The position numbers and the translations under genes are program-made. Shown here piece after piece: positions 46,866-58,659 of a stretch of DNA of 64,000 bases. The stretch is from Hsuehochloa calcarea (taxonomy: Eukaryota > Streptophyta > Magnoliopsida > Poales > Poaceae): positions 14,293,385 to 14,357,384 of the forward strand of contig CM070594.1 of assembly GCA_036346395.1 (NCBI GenBank), given 5' to 3'. The notes beneath the pieces were generated by a model. The model was not told the DNA's origin, made no database searches, and worked only from the letters and a program-made list of their open reading frames with translations. Position 1 is the stretch's first letter, and every line of letters begins with the position of its first letter.

Positions 46866-47885
46866 TAGGATTTTCGTGCTCTTGGATTGAGCATTGTCCT
46901 CCATTGATGGAGAGGATGTAAGCCCATATCTTATCAAATCAATCTAGAGAAAGTTTAATCATGTCTTGTCTCTTTGCGTTCTTTCTCTATATTTGATGAT
47001 TTTGAGTCTTTCTTTTATCCACGAGTTTTTGATTGAATTCTCCACGTGATTTAGCTTGCTGTGACATGTGGGAACATATCTAGGATCATCTTGATCATCA
47101 ATCACCCACGAGCAAGTTTTTGGATCAAGTTTTCGTTTTGACCGGTTTTGAACCCTTCTTCAATCAAACAGAGGTTCGGACAATCTTAGATGGAAGTTTA
47201 ATAAAGTTGATAAAATCACACAAAAGCTCGAAATAGCACCTAGAACCTACACATTGTCCCAAAGCATGAATAGTTTGATGGAAATTATAGGAGAAAAGGT
47301 ACATACACACTGCTCTTAAATAGCTTCAGCAGGCTTTTGGTATAAAATGCTTTCACATTGTCATAACCATAAGTTCATAACCGCTAATGGTTAGAGAATA
47401 TATGTTTCACTTCTGCGATTACCAATATGGCCACTGAGAACAAAACTCAGGTACCTTGAGCTGGGATATCTACATTTTAGAAAAGGTGATTGTTCCTTGG
47501 TTTGCTCAAGTGTTTCTTAAGAAGGGAAAAATATCGGCAATGTTAATGATATCGCAATTCACATCAAATCGTGAGTGTAAATATGTATTGTTCTATTGTA
47601 CATGAGTAGTAAAATAATTTCCCTTTGTTCGTCGATTAGCTTTTCTTTTCTTTTATAAATGTAAAGCGATATACCTTGCTAGATACACTTGTCGTTAAGG
47701 ATTGCATTGATAATTAAGAGTTGTTGGAACTCCCCCCCCCCCCCATTCCAGAATTGCACCACTACCACTTACAACTGACAACTACCTCATGAATTTCTCC
47801 ATCAACTCGAATGCCAACATCTCACAGGTCACTATAGAGTGAAAAAGTAGTTCAAGACAGTGCGCAAAAACAAAATATGATATAC
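46866..47885. other. Unassigned sequence inside the split CACTA region
   Basis: About 1 kb of mostly AT-rich DNA without a gene I can support. Contains a C14-class homopolymer near 47731-47744. Probably transposon interior or host intron. Confidence 0.35.
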
Positions 47886-48010
47886 CTTGAGTAGGATGTC
47901 GTAGGAGACGCCATCGATGCCGCACCCACTGGGCTGGTGCTTGTCTTCGAAGAGGCGGAGGGCGAGGTCGACGTGGCAGCAGCGCACAGCAGCCTCCAGC
48001 CTGGTGACGA
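47886..48010 (-). pseudogene. Pentatricopeptide-like exon scrap
   Basis: The minus strand reads RLEAAVRCCHVDLALRLFED, then a GIDGVSYDILLK stretch followed by a GTATAT donor-like site. The helical A/B pattern and SYDILL are typical of plant PPR proteins, which bind organellar RNA. Only about 40 residues remain, with GC-rich coding composition unlike the surroundings. It directly abuts the satellite starting at 48003. May be a captured fragment or the end of a disrupted gene. Confidence 0.4.
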
Positions 48011-50310
48011 TGAGAGTAACAGAATGATATAAGTCTCGTAAATAAAAATCTCTCTGTGCGTTTACTAAAAAAGATTTACTGCATTGCTAAAAGAGATTTA
48101 CTACCGTCTTCACATGACTTTACTCTTGTTACAAAAGATTTACTAGACTCTACTTGTAGTTTATTGTTCTGTTACAAAAAGATTTACTTCAACCTCCATA
48201 TGACTTTACTGTTGTGTTACAAAAAGATTTACTACAACCTCCACATAACTTTATTATCATCTTAACCAACTACTACAAATAAGTAGACAACCAACTAGCA
48301 AACAATCGGTTCCTTGTTTTGTACACGAATGTTTATTTTCTTGTTTTCGCAATACCTTTTGATTGGAAGGTCCGATTCACGAACGGTTTTCACCGATAGC
48401 TTGGTGACGACGAGGGTAACAAAATGATATAAGTCTCACAAATAAAAACCTCTATGTATATTTACTAAAAAAGATTTATTACATCGCTAAAATAGATTTA
48501 CTAGAACCTTCACATGACTTTACTGCCATTTTAGTCAACTAGTACATACAAGTAGACAACTAACTAGCAAACAATTAGCTATGTGTTTTGTACTTGAATA
48601 TTTCTTTTGCAAATAATCAGCTTTGTGTTTTGTACTTGAATATTTCTTCTCTTATTTTGGCAAATAACTTTTGATTGGAAACTCCGATTGACAAACGGTC
48701 TTCACCAATAGCTTGGTGATGACGAGGGTAACAGAACGATATAAGTATCAAAAATAAAAATCTCTTTGTGCGTTTACAAAAAACATTGCATCACTAAAAG
48801 AGATTTACTACAGGCACTACATGACTTTACTGCTCTGTTATAGAAATATTTACTGCAACCTCCATATGACTTCACTGCTCCATTACAAAAAAAGATTTAC
48901 TAAAACCTCCACGTGACTTTATTGCTCTATTACAAAAATATTTATTGCAACCTCCACATGACTTTATTGCCATCTTAGCCAATTAGTACAGACAAGTAGA
49001 CAACCAACTAGCAAACAATCGATTACTTGTTTTGTACATGAATACTTTTTCTTATTTTTGCAATAACTTTTGATTAGAAGCTCCGATTAATGAACGATTT
49101 TCACCAGTGGCTTGGTGACGACGAGGGTAACATAATGATATAAGTATCGGAAATATGTCTATGTGTGTTTACAAAAAAAAGATTACTGCATCACTAAAAG
49201 AGATTTATTATAGCATCCACATGACTTTACAGCTCTGTTACAAAAAAAAGATTTACTAAAAGCTCCACGTGACTTTACTGCTCTGTTACAAAAATATTTA
49301 CTATAACCTCTACATGACTTTATTGACATCTTAGCCAACTAGCACAGACAAGTAGACAATCAACTAGCAAACAATCGGTTACTTGTTTTTATACATGATT
49401 TTTTTCTTATTTTCGTAATAACTTGTGATTGGAAGCTCCGATTCATGGATGATTTTCACCGGTAGCTTGGCGATGACGAGGGTAACAGAATGATATAAGT
49501 CTCCCAAATAAAAATATCCCTGTGTGTTTACTAAAAAAGATATACTACATCGCTAAAAGAGATTTACTACAAACTCCACATGACTTTATTGCCATCTTAG
49601 CCAACTAGTACAGACAAGTAGACAACTAACTAGCAAACAATCAGTTCGGTGTTTTGTACATGAATATTTTTTATTGTTTTACAAATAACTTTTGATTGAA
49701 AACTCCGAGTCACGAATGGTTTTCACCGTATGTTGGGGACGATGAGGGTAACAGAATGATATAAGTCCCGTAAATAAAAATCTCTCTTGTTTGTTTACTA
49801 AAAAAGATTTACTGCATCGCTAAAACACATTTACTATAGCCTCCACATGACTTTATTTCCCTGTTACAAAAAGATTTACTACAACCTCCTCATTACTTTA
49901 CTACTCTAGTTACAAAAAAAGATTTACTAAAAGCTCCACGTGACTTTACTGCTATGGTACAAAAAGATTTACTACAACCTCCGCATGACTTTATTGTCAT
50001 CTTAGCCAACTAGTACAGACAAGTACACAACCAACCAGCAAACAATCGGTTTCTTGTTTTGTATACAAATATTTATTTTATTGTTTTTCGCAATAACTTT
50101 TGATTGGAAGCTCTGATTCACGAACGTTTTTACTAGTAGCTTGGTTACGATGAGGGTAACACAATGATATAAGTTTTGTAAATAAAAACCTCTTTGTGTG
50201 TTTACTAAAAAATATTGCATCGCTAAAAGAGATTTATTGTAACCTTCACATAACTTTACTACTTTATTACAAAAATAATTACTGGACTCCACATGTAGTT
50301 TACTGACACA
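48003..50310. repeat. Modular satellite: seven units with nested 45-bp modules
   Basis: An anchor motif (gagggtaacagaatgatata) recurs at 48003, 48403, 48715, 49114, 49469, 49735 and 50153, giving unit lengths of about 400, 312, 399, 355, 266 and 418 bp. Each unit ends with a conserved piece (caacttttgattggaagctc-like) and contains 0, 2 or 3 copies of a 45-bp module (ctccacatgactttactgct then gttacaaaaagatttactac). The last unit is truncated near 50310. Non-coding. Confidence 0.9.
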
Positions 50311-50402
50311 TCCAGCCAAGCGTGTATGAAACAATCGTAAAAAATATAAACGCGATGATACTTGTGGTGGTAAAATTGCTATCACAATTACTTTCAACCT
50401 CT

Positions 50403-52134
50403 GTAACACTCTGGCTATTCGGAAGCCAAAATGTTACCTAAAGAACTAACATACAACCACATTGTGGAAGAATTTAAACAATATCTCAATCTAATAGCAT
50501 ATAAAGATCATCATCTATTGACACGATTGCAAGAATATATTCTGAATCCATCCACATCACAAATTCCAAATATCCAAGTCTACTGAATCATTCAAAATAA
50601 TTCAATTACTAGACTAATCAGAAATTACAAGTAGTTATTTATTTAATCAACCAAAACATAGGGAATGATATCATCCACCATCATACCCTATGTATTACAG
50701 TTTAGCTTTAACGAATGAAAGGTAAGGACAAGTTCAATTCAATGAAAACTGAATATTGTGAAGTGAAAGAAAGAATGTGAAGTGAATGATGTGATCCACG
50801 TGACTAGCCCTCCCATGCATGCCGTCTTCAATGGTTACCTAAAATAAATAAATACAGTAAGAATGAGTCCACGACTCAGCAAGTACAACAGAATAAAGCG
50901 AACCATGCCGAATATGAACGTATCAATCACGGAATAGAATGCGAATATAGAACAGATGAAGAAGAACATAACATCACATAATATAAATCGAAGGTAGAAT
51001 GGATGAAATCATATGAATGAATGAAATGCATGAACTCCATACGCTTATCTGGTATAGCCGGTGACACACCGTCGGTGTTCACTTAGGCTGGCATTTAACA
51101 AAATACGGGGATCCAAGGCCCGTATGAAGAACGTTTCATACGGGGATCCAAATCTGCCCACATTGGAATGGTGGGTCTTACGTGCCCATACTGGAATTGA
51201 TGAGTCTTTTCATTCCACTCCTGTAGATGAAACATGAACAATGAATGGATGGAATGAATTATGAATAATGAAAGACATCATCTCATTAAACATGGATTAA
51301 CAAACATCAAAAGAACATGAATCATTGAATATACTCATGGATCATAAAAATAACAGTATGAACAACAAGCACTCAGCATTCACCAACAATAATAATCACA
51401 AGGTACTTGCCCATGTTGGAATGATGTGACTTCACTACCCACTTCCGTGGTGAACATGAAAGAAGGAACGAATGAATATTTTGAATGTAAACATAGTATC
51501 GAAGAACCAAGGTATATTATTTATGAATAGAAATAAGAAATACCGAAATTACCCATTGCATTATCAACAATCAAGTGGAACAAGCAACAAACAAGATAAT
51601 TCAATTGTACTTGCCTTTCGAACTGCGATGCATTAGGAGGTAAGGACGAAACCACTAATCTCGAATTCCCTCCTCCTACACAAATTAATTACTTGAATAA
51701 GAAACAACGTGAATATGATGCTACTCGAAATGCTTAATCGCATCAACCTCAACACAAGGTTCACACGGTCGTTCTACCCAATTAACCCGACAGACTAACA
51801 GGACGTCAAACTGGACAGTAGTGCCAAACAAAGCATAACTTTTGATCTAAGACTCGAAACGGACTGAGCTCAGATCCTATGGAAAGATAACCAAAATATA
51901 CACATTAAACTAGTTGGGTGAATTCTTTAATTCGGCCAAAATATTAGGCTAACAATTAGATGAAAGTCTATTGCAGAATCTGCCTAGCAGAAAAAGACAG
52001 CAGTAAAGAAATGATCATAACTTTTATTCTACAAATACAATTAGAGTGTTCTTTATCAATCTGGAAAGATGATAAAATTATCTACCGAAATTGTTTTGGG
52101 TGACAAGTCTGAATCTGATCCTAACCAAATCATA
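50403..52134. mobile_element. Truncated gypsy-type LTR
   Basis: Begins TGTAACACTCTGG, an LTR start like that at 8481, and shares a similar layout and motifs with that LTR (gagtccacgactca; a 'ggtatagc' motif followed by short gatc-rich stretches; cataacttttgat). It is cut at 52134 by CACTA repeats. No primer site is seen left of 50403, so it is a solo or broken LTR. Confidence 0.6.
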
Positions 52135-52292
52135 TTCTTTAATGGAACCGTATGTGATTACTCACATCATAGACGGATCCTTTAAGTAACCGTCTGTGAT
52201 GTTAGGGTTATCACAGACGGTTATTTAATGTAACCATCTGTGATAACTACATCACAGACGGTTCTTTAATGGAACCGTCTGTGATCTTAGAC
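52135..52292 (+). repeat. CACTA subterminal repeat array, internal copy 2
   Basis: Same order of TCACAGACGGTT motifs as 46735-46865, with one extra hairpin unit. Marks resumption of CACTA sequence after the LTR fragment. Confidence 0.8.
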
Positions 52293-52344
52293 GATATAAG
52301 TGGTCCGCTTGAATCGTTCTGCACTTGCCCTAGTTCTTAACACT

Positions 52345-52710
52345 TGCCCTAGTTCTTCCCAGAATCGCCCAACGCCGCCTCCCCCGTTCTGGCGCCACCC
52401 AACGCCGCCTTCCTCGATCCGGCGCCACCCAACGCTGCCTCCCTCGATCCGGCGCCACCCAACGTCGCCTCCCCCGTCCCGGCGCCACCCAACGTCGCCT
52501 CCCTCGATCTGGCGCCACCCAACGCCGCCTCCTTCGATCCGGCACCACCCAACGCCGTCTCCCTCGATCTGGTACCACCCAACGCCGTCTCCCTCGATCC
52601 GGCGCCACCCAACGCCGCCTCCCCGATCCGGCACCACCCAACGCCACCTCCCTCGATCCGGCACCACCCAACGCCGCCTTCCTCGATCCGGCGCCACCCA
52701 ACGCCTGCTT
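52345..52710 (+). repeat. 30-bp GC-rich minisatellite, about 12 units
   Basis: Consensus core ggcgccacccaacgccgcct followed by ccctcgatcc. The period is ten codons, so on the plus strand it reads as a decapeptide repeat of RRHPTPPPSI type; a one-base loss near 52621 changes the frame. Likely part of the CACTA leader rather than a real protein. Confidence 0.9.
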
Positions 52711-52999
52711 CAGCCAACAAGTTGCCATAGTCTGCAGAGCTACCAAGTAAGGTTGAGTGTTGTGTTTGTGTGGGTGTTTAGCTCATCAGATCATGTCTTT
52801 GCATGCGATTTGGCAGATTGTAGGAGTAAGGAGTTGATAAATTGCAGTGAATGGTGTTTATTGTTTAGCCTAATTTGGAATTAGGAGCCACACATCATGG
52901 ATTGGCTGCAACAAACTTTGTTCTTTGAGTGCAAAGAATAGATCAACAGCTCAAAGTATGTGCATGTGAGGGTGGGTCAGTTGGTGTCCCGAATATGCC

Positions 53000-53092
53000 G
53001 TGATGGGCCAAGGAATGTGAGAGGAGTTTTGGGATGACATGCCATGATGGGCCGAGGAATGTGAGAGGAGTTTTGGGATGACATGCACATGA
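53000..53092. repeat. 44-bp tandem duplication
   Basis: Two copies of a unit with aggaatgtgagaggagtttt and gggatgacatg, differing at one or two bases. The surrounding 52711-54182 holds no gene I recognise. Confidence 0.85.
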
Positions 53093-54182
53093 ATGGTCCG
53101 GAGGACAGGGCATTGAAATGAGGTTCTTTGGGACATTGGGGTCCCTTAATCGGTTTGACTTGGTGTTGCTTAGCCTAGGCGACTTACTCTCATACATAAA
53201 AATGTCTCTTTGGGAATGGCAATGTGGCGTCGTGGTCACACTGACCTCGCAGCTCCCAATGCATGTGCCACAGCCTGGATCGACCCATGTTCAAACTAGG
53301 TCATGCAAATAAACCATTACATTAGAGGCAAGCATCATGGGATATATGCCGACTACATTGTTATGGTGTTAAGCAAGTATGGAGAGGACTTAGAACGGGT
53401 TAATCAAGCTACTAGAATAGCAAAGGTTTTGATTTACCCCAAAGATTTTGCGAAATTCTTTAGTGAATTAACGAGAAAAGTCTCTAGTCACTTCATAACG
53501 GTCATGCGATAAAGCGACTTGTCACAAGCTATTCACAAAAGCCATTAGTCACTTTCGGACACTCTTCTACAAACATTACTATCAAAAATAGAATAGAAGA
53601 CATTGCATCAATAAAAAAGACACAAATGTGTTAAGGTCTTAAGGATATACAATGTTTTGGTATAGGATTAGTCCTGTATTATCTTTACTTTGGGTTGTTC
53701 TATACGTGTGCTCTCTCTATATAGACCTATTGGTCTACTGTAATAATGCTAATGCATCAGTTGTTGACTCGAAGGTTCCCTCAATTCCTAATATGGTATC
53801 ATACCTAAACCATAAATATCCCAGCTACACCTTCCCAGTCAAATAGATTTATCTGTTAATAACAACAAAGACTAAACCATGGTTCAGGATGCACAACTAG
53901 CAAGCATGAAGACCCAACCGCCAGCAAACACAAAATATGTGCAACTATTAAACCATAGTCATTCCTACAAATACTAGGCAATTGAAGTAGGAACTATTAA
54001 ACCATAGTTATCCCATCTATCTTTGTAGTTTCAGAGTAGTATTTCCTTCTCCTTTGCAGTTTTTTTTGTGCAATTTCATATATTTTATTTACTACGTATC
54101 ATATATTTAGGTTCAATGGGTAACTTCTATTTGATTATTTAATCATTGCGTACATGACTTATATAGATAGCAAGTAAGCGAG

Positions 54183-55693
54183 ATGGCAGAGGCACCGTCT
54201 TTGTCGCCGTCAGTGACGTCGCCAAATGCGTCTGGATCTCCGATCAAGGTGGTACCCAGGCGAGATGGCAGAGGAATCTCCAAATTGCCCTCGGGCCGCA
54301 TGACGATCACGGAGGTCAGTGACGTCAGGATCCCGCTGAGTCCCAAGAAAGCAGCTGCGAGATTCCGGACCGTCTGCGGGGTACTTGCAAGGGAACGGGT
54401 CCCCATCACCACCCCAACCTGGAAGCCTATGATGGATGTACAGAGAGACCAGTTGTGGACTGAACTTTCTGCCTCGTTCACTTTCCCCGGCGTACCCGCA
54501 CATGTGCGATGGCATCGCCGCCGCGATGCGCCACGCGTGGAGGAGCTTCAAGAGCCTGTTTGTCACGCAGTACGTGAACACGGGTCGGACGCCCTTCACG
54601 ACATATCATTTCTTGTCGCGGGATACAAAGGACGCCTTCGTGCAGATGAAGACGGCGACCGAATTTCAGGAGCAAAGTGCGGCGCACAGAGCTCTCCAGG
54701 CACAAAACACTCACCCCCACAGACTCGGCACCGCTGGGTACACGGGTAAAGCCACGCAATGGGCGGCGGAGGACGAGACCGCTGCCCGACCATTTGCTGA
54801 GATCTCAGACGAGCGCGCTCGAGCCTGGTTAAGAGCGAGGGCATCAGCCACGTCTTCGGGTAGCATCTCTTTCACAAACCCGGCAGACGAGGCAGTGTCT
54901 CAACGCTTGGTAAATTTGTCGAACCACTTAATTGTTAATAAGTCCATAACTTCATACTGTCTACAATAACATGATGTCCTCTTGCAGGAAGCATTGACTT
55001 TCGCATCTTCCCAAGGTTCCTTCGAAGTAGACAGGGAGAAGGATGTACTATCTACGGCCCTGGGAAATAAGGAGCACCCGGGTCGCACGCGAGGTGTTAG
55101 GGTTTACGTACCTTGGAGGGATGGATTCCCACACAACTCCGACACATATAGGAGTAGGAAGAGATCCAAGGACCAGCACGACGCTCGGTTGGAACATGTG
55201 ATTATTGAAAAATTTCAAGAACAAATAACAAACTTGCAGAACCAAGTAAATCAACTCATGCAGGCGCAAGCCGCCCCTGTTAATTTGAGAGCAAATCCTC
55301 CTCGACATCGGAGTAGCGTCGCGTCCACACATAATTCTGGACATGACGACGTGCAATTACCGATCGACGACATCGAGGTAATGTACATCTATGGAATGCT
55401 CCAAAGATAGACCTATACGATGCCTTAGCTAATTGTGTACCGTTTTGTAGGAGCCGACGCCCTGCAAGCTCCAAGTGAGGATGGTTGGGTCGATTCCTAT
55501 TGAGGCTGGGTATGGTGTATCCATACCAGAAGGAAGGCAAAGATCGACACGGTGCCCCGTGGCGCAGGTTACGCCGAGTGCGGTGGACATGGTACATGAC
55601 AATTTCATGGCCATCCCACTGAAGATTCCCCCGAACGAAGAAATCAGAACACTAGGGGATACCATCGAAGAACAACGATTGATACCCTTGTAG
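54183..55693 (+). CDS. CACTA TnpA-like protein (Transposase_24 type), nearly intact
   Basis: Three exons with GT-AG introns: 54183-54909, 54988-55377, 55451-55693. The first has a proline/serine-rich start (MAEAPSLSPSVT), then KKAAARFRTVCGVLARERVP and, after a one-base shift near 54490, MRHAWRSFKSLFVTQYV, HRLGTAGYTGKATQW and RARAWLRARA, the pattern of plant En/Spm TnpA-like/PttA proteins. Exon 2 carries EHPGRTRGVRVYVPW and a coiled coil (QEQITNLQNQVNQLMQ). Exon 3 starts EPTPCKLQV, as at the C-terminus of this family. These proteins are thought to bind element ends. Only one frameshift is apparent. The final residues diverge from the family pattern. Confidence 0.7.
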
Positions 55694-56158
55694 AACCAAG
55701 GAAGATGCTGAACAAAAACCCACAAAGATGATCTTCTTCTCCTCCTCCTTTCTCCCCTTTTCTCCTTGGCCGGCGGCACCCGAAGGGTTCTTCTCCCTCC
55801 CTCCTTCTTCTTGGACAGCAGCAAAGGGAGGGGGTGATTACTGTAGTGGCGGTGGCACTGTAGCAGGAGGTGTTCTACATTAACCTAGGGGTTTTGGCTG
55901 CCCCTAATGGGCGAAGGCTATGGGCCTTTGGCTCAAGATTTAGTCCCCTTCAAGAGAAATTCTAAAATCCCTTTTTAATTCTTCATAAAACAGTTGAAAT
56001 TAAAATATAGTTCTAAAGATTGAACGGGGTATTACACTCATCATATCACGCATCGAACGCGTGACGTCATGCATGGGGGATTGTGGGTTAGTGGGCCAAA
56101 ATGGCCTGTTCGGCGCTCCGTAAGGGCGGCTTGGTCAGCACACAATGAGCTGGCCGGA
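55694..56158. other. Unassigned; possible short solo LTR
   Basis: The interval 55680-56036 starts TGATACCC and ends GGGTATTACA, which could be LTR termini, and a coding frame is broken just there. The flanking 5-mers (ACGAT, CTCAT) do not match, so the call is weak. The remainder shows no feature. Confidence 0.25.
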
Positions 56159-56259
56159 GTATAGAATAACTAATTCTATGCTCATGCCCAGATTAGTGTG
56201 TGTGTGTGTGTGTATGTGTGTGTTAATCTGCGCCTGAGCGTATAATAGTTATTCTACAC
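56159..56259. repeat. Inverted repeat with (GT)n loop
   Basis: Arms of about 37 bp (56159-56196 and 56223-56259; starts gtatagaataacta and gtgtagaataacta on opposite strands) pair imperfectly around a GT dinucleotide tract at 56197-56222. A foldback-type MITE or a degenerate palindrome. Confidence 0.75.
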
Positions 56260-56627
56260 CTAGGCAACCCACCGCGCGCGATCCAGGATCTATACGACGT
56301 GCGCACGCGTAATACCATACGCCCGGCCCACGAACTGCAGAGGCGGCCTAGAAACGTCCACCCCCGCGAGGGTCTCGATCCGATGGCAAATATCAGGTGT
56401 CATAACAATAATGTGTGCATCCTTTTACTGCATGTTTTGGGGAACACATTTTTTTGTGAGCTCCTATGCCAGTTAGTAAAACTTTATGTGATACACAATA
56501 ATCAGCTTCCCTTTTCTAGGAGCGCTTTTTTGCAATCTCTTTTTCTGCAGCAAAAAGTTAGTGTCGTAATAGTAAACCCTGATTATCTTTTAAGGTAATT
56601 GCGTTGGGGGTACCGAGTAGGTCCAAT

Positions 56628-56780
56628 GAAGTAAACATGCATTTGTATAACAGTAAACAATTTCATCGTAGACAGTAAACGGTTTCACTGTAGACGGTAA
56701 ACACAAATTCAAATCGGATATATCGCGAAGGCAGTAATATAAAACATGCAACATAGTAAATGGTTTCATCGTAGACAGTA
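56628..56780. repeat. 18-20-bp degenerate tandem repeat
   Basis: Four to five copies of 'cagtaaacggtttcatcgtaga'-like units (shown here in consensus pieces cagtaaac / ggtttcatcgtaga). No gene. Confidence 0.6.
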
Positions 56781-56896
56781 AATGCAAATTCAACCAATTT
56801 TTTTAATTTTTTATTTATATATGACCAAACAGTGTGGCCAGTCGCTTCTTACAAAGATTAAAAAAAGCAAGAACCTAAATAATCAAAGTTTTTCTA

Positions 56897-57304
56897 GTGG
56901 CAGAGGTAGCCTGCTATCTTCGTCTTCAAAACTTTGTAGGCGACGTCGTCGGCATGGGATGGTTTAGGATCAGCGAACGAAGCTCAAAATGCATCCACCC
57001 ACTGACAGGCCCGTTCGAGTGTCACCCAAAGACGCTCCTACTGAAGAATCAAGTCGAATTGTACCCATATGATCTCTTCCCTTGCTTGAGGGGTCTCGGC
57101 AAGGTAGACTCGGTCGCTTGCCACCTCGATGAAGCAGTCGAGGCGACAATAATCCTCCAGGAGATGTGTAACGTCATTCTGGAGGACCACATCAATAGCT
57201 CGCCAGAAGCTGGAGACGATACGGAAGATGCAGCAGAGGAGAACATCCAGAAGGCAGAACGTCGCCGACACGTGCCTCGGCATAACGTCCGGCGAAGGAG
57301 GTAG
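56897..57304 (+). CDS. Unrecognised open frame, probably an element fragment
   Basis: A 135-residue frame with a plausible protein-like middle (VELYPYDLFPCLRGLGKVDS, then an acidic stretch AGDDTEDAAEEN) and an Arg-rich end. I recognise no family. It may be an exon scrap of a transposon gene, since a TAG-preceded start near 56935 looks like a splice acceptor. Confidence 0.25.
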   Translation: MAEVACYLRLQNFVGDVVGMGWFRISERSSKCIHPLTGPFECHPKTLLLKNQVELYPYDLFPCLRGLGKVDSVACHLDEAVEATIILQEMCNVILEDHINSSPEAGDDTEDAAEENIQKAERRRHVPRHNVRRRR

Positions 57305-58239
57305 GACACTGTTAGTACAGTGCCCCTCCGCAGCATCCGCCAGTGCACGGCCAAAGAGGTGCTCATATAGAATGGCCAGGTAGGCTATCAACGTAGGCGT
57401 TAGGGGAGAAGAGTGGGGAACCATTTTTTAAACTCTTCTAGTTGTTGATGGAGGGTGCGAAAGAGAGTAGAGCGACATGATAATCCAACTTCTGGTGGCG
57501 GATGATCATTCCTATAAAACAAGGAGTTACATTGGCGTGCGAGACGAAGAGATGCATCTAGAGCCAAAGCAACATTGATGCGCTTAAGGCATTGTTTGGT
57601 CAATGCTTAATAGTAACGTTACTAGCAGCATATAGTAAACGTATTAAACCATTGCAGTAAAAATATGAGGTAGTAATATCAACATAATATTCAGTAATTG
57701 AAACTAGCATTTACTGCGGATAATCACTTAGGTTTTTTTTGAACGAGCGCGAAAGTCGCGTATATTACGTGCATGGGGGCCGCATCGTCCGGACCATTTC
57801 CCCACACTATAACAAATCATATTTTCTCTTTCTAGCGGTGCGCATAACCCTCAAAGGAACAAAAAAAGCAAGTTCCCTGGCGAGCTATATTGGCCTGCAT
57901 TCCCTTAAGGAGCAGAGGTGATCTTCGTTTCCAGCACACTCTGACCCACTCGCACCTCGAATGTTAGGGAATTCAGTTGCTTCTTTTGTTTTGGATTGCT
58001 TCTTCTGACTTCTCTCACGAAGTGGGGTTTTCTAGGGTTCTGCACAGTAATTTACCCCCAATTTTTCATAATTTCTCGCTATACCCGAGTGAATTCTTCC
58101 TCCATATTTTTTTGGAGCATTTTTTGGGATAGTTTTTCATATCCAGATTTTAAGTAAAACAACTCCTCACATGTATTAATTCACAGGATCCACTTTTTTG
58201 TTTATCTTCTTCGTTTTTTGTGTATCCCCATTCCGGGTA
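57305..58239. other. Unassigned intergenic or element sequence
   Basis: About 0.9 kb with no supported gene. Short frames at 57400-57921 have no recognisable features. Confidence 0.35.
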
Positions 58240-58339
58240 GTAAAATGAGGACAATCAGCTATGCACCCTCCAAGGTGAGGAAGATCACCCTCGAGGGAAG
58301 CCAATCGGCGTTGGAGATTTACCGCGACCCCTCCTGATG

Positions 58340-58500
58340 AGGACATCACTCCTTCGGATACACACACTACACAAAATCCTCCAGATCCGGTTGCTAAACT
58401 ACAAGGTCCTATGACCAGAGCTCGTGCACGTCACTTAAATTATGAGGTGAGCTCGTTTCTAGGTGCTAATAATTTATCTATGTAGAATGGTATGCTATCT
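58340..58500 (+). pseudogene. 3' end of a gypsy pol frame (GP-TRARAR tail)
   Basis: Plus-strand reading DEDITPSDTHTTQN then GPMTRARARHLNYEV. The GP[I/M]TRARAR tail is the characteristic C-terminus of pol polyproteins in several grass Ty3/gypsy families, located just before the 3' LTR. Only the tail is present. It lies immediately left of an LTR that also serves as a 5' LTR. Confidence 0.5.
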
Positions 58501-58659
58501 AAAAATTGTGATCTTCTGTGACTTAGGAATGATGGAGAGGATCCAAACCGTCTACGACCAGTTCTCTGTGATCTGCAAGCTCTACGACCAGTCATACGAC
58601 CAGGCTACCAGATCTTCGACCAGCCCTACGACCAGGCCCACGACCAGTGACAACCACGT

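Noticed and set aside
48003..50310. CRISPR-like array
   Set aside because: Units are long, imperfect and nested, with no unique spacers, in a plant nuclear context; it is a satellite.
52287..52746. Long overlapping frames rich in RRRWVAPDRG-type repeats
   Set aside because: They are translations of the 30-bp minisatellite on the minus strand in three frames, not proteins.
55820..55865. CACTA 3' terminus (tactgtagtg)
   Set aside because: Not the complement of the 42500 terminus and not preceded by TCACAGACGG-type subterminal repeats.
55680..56036. Solo LTR with TGATACCC...GGGTATTACA ends
   Set aside because: The flanking 5-mers do not match and no second copy is in the window; kept only as a weak possibility.
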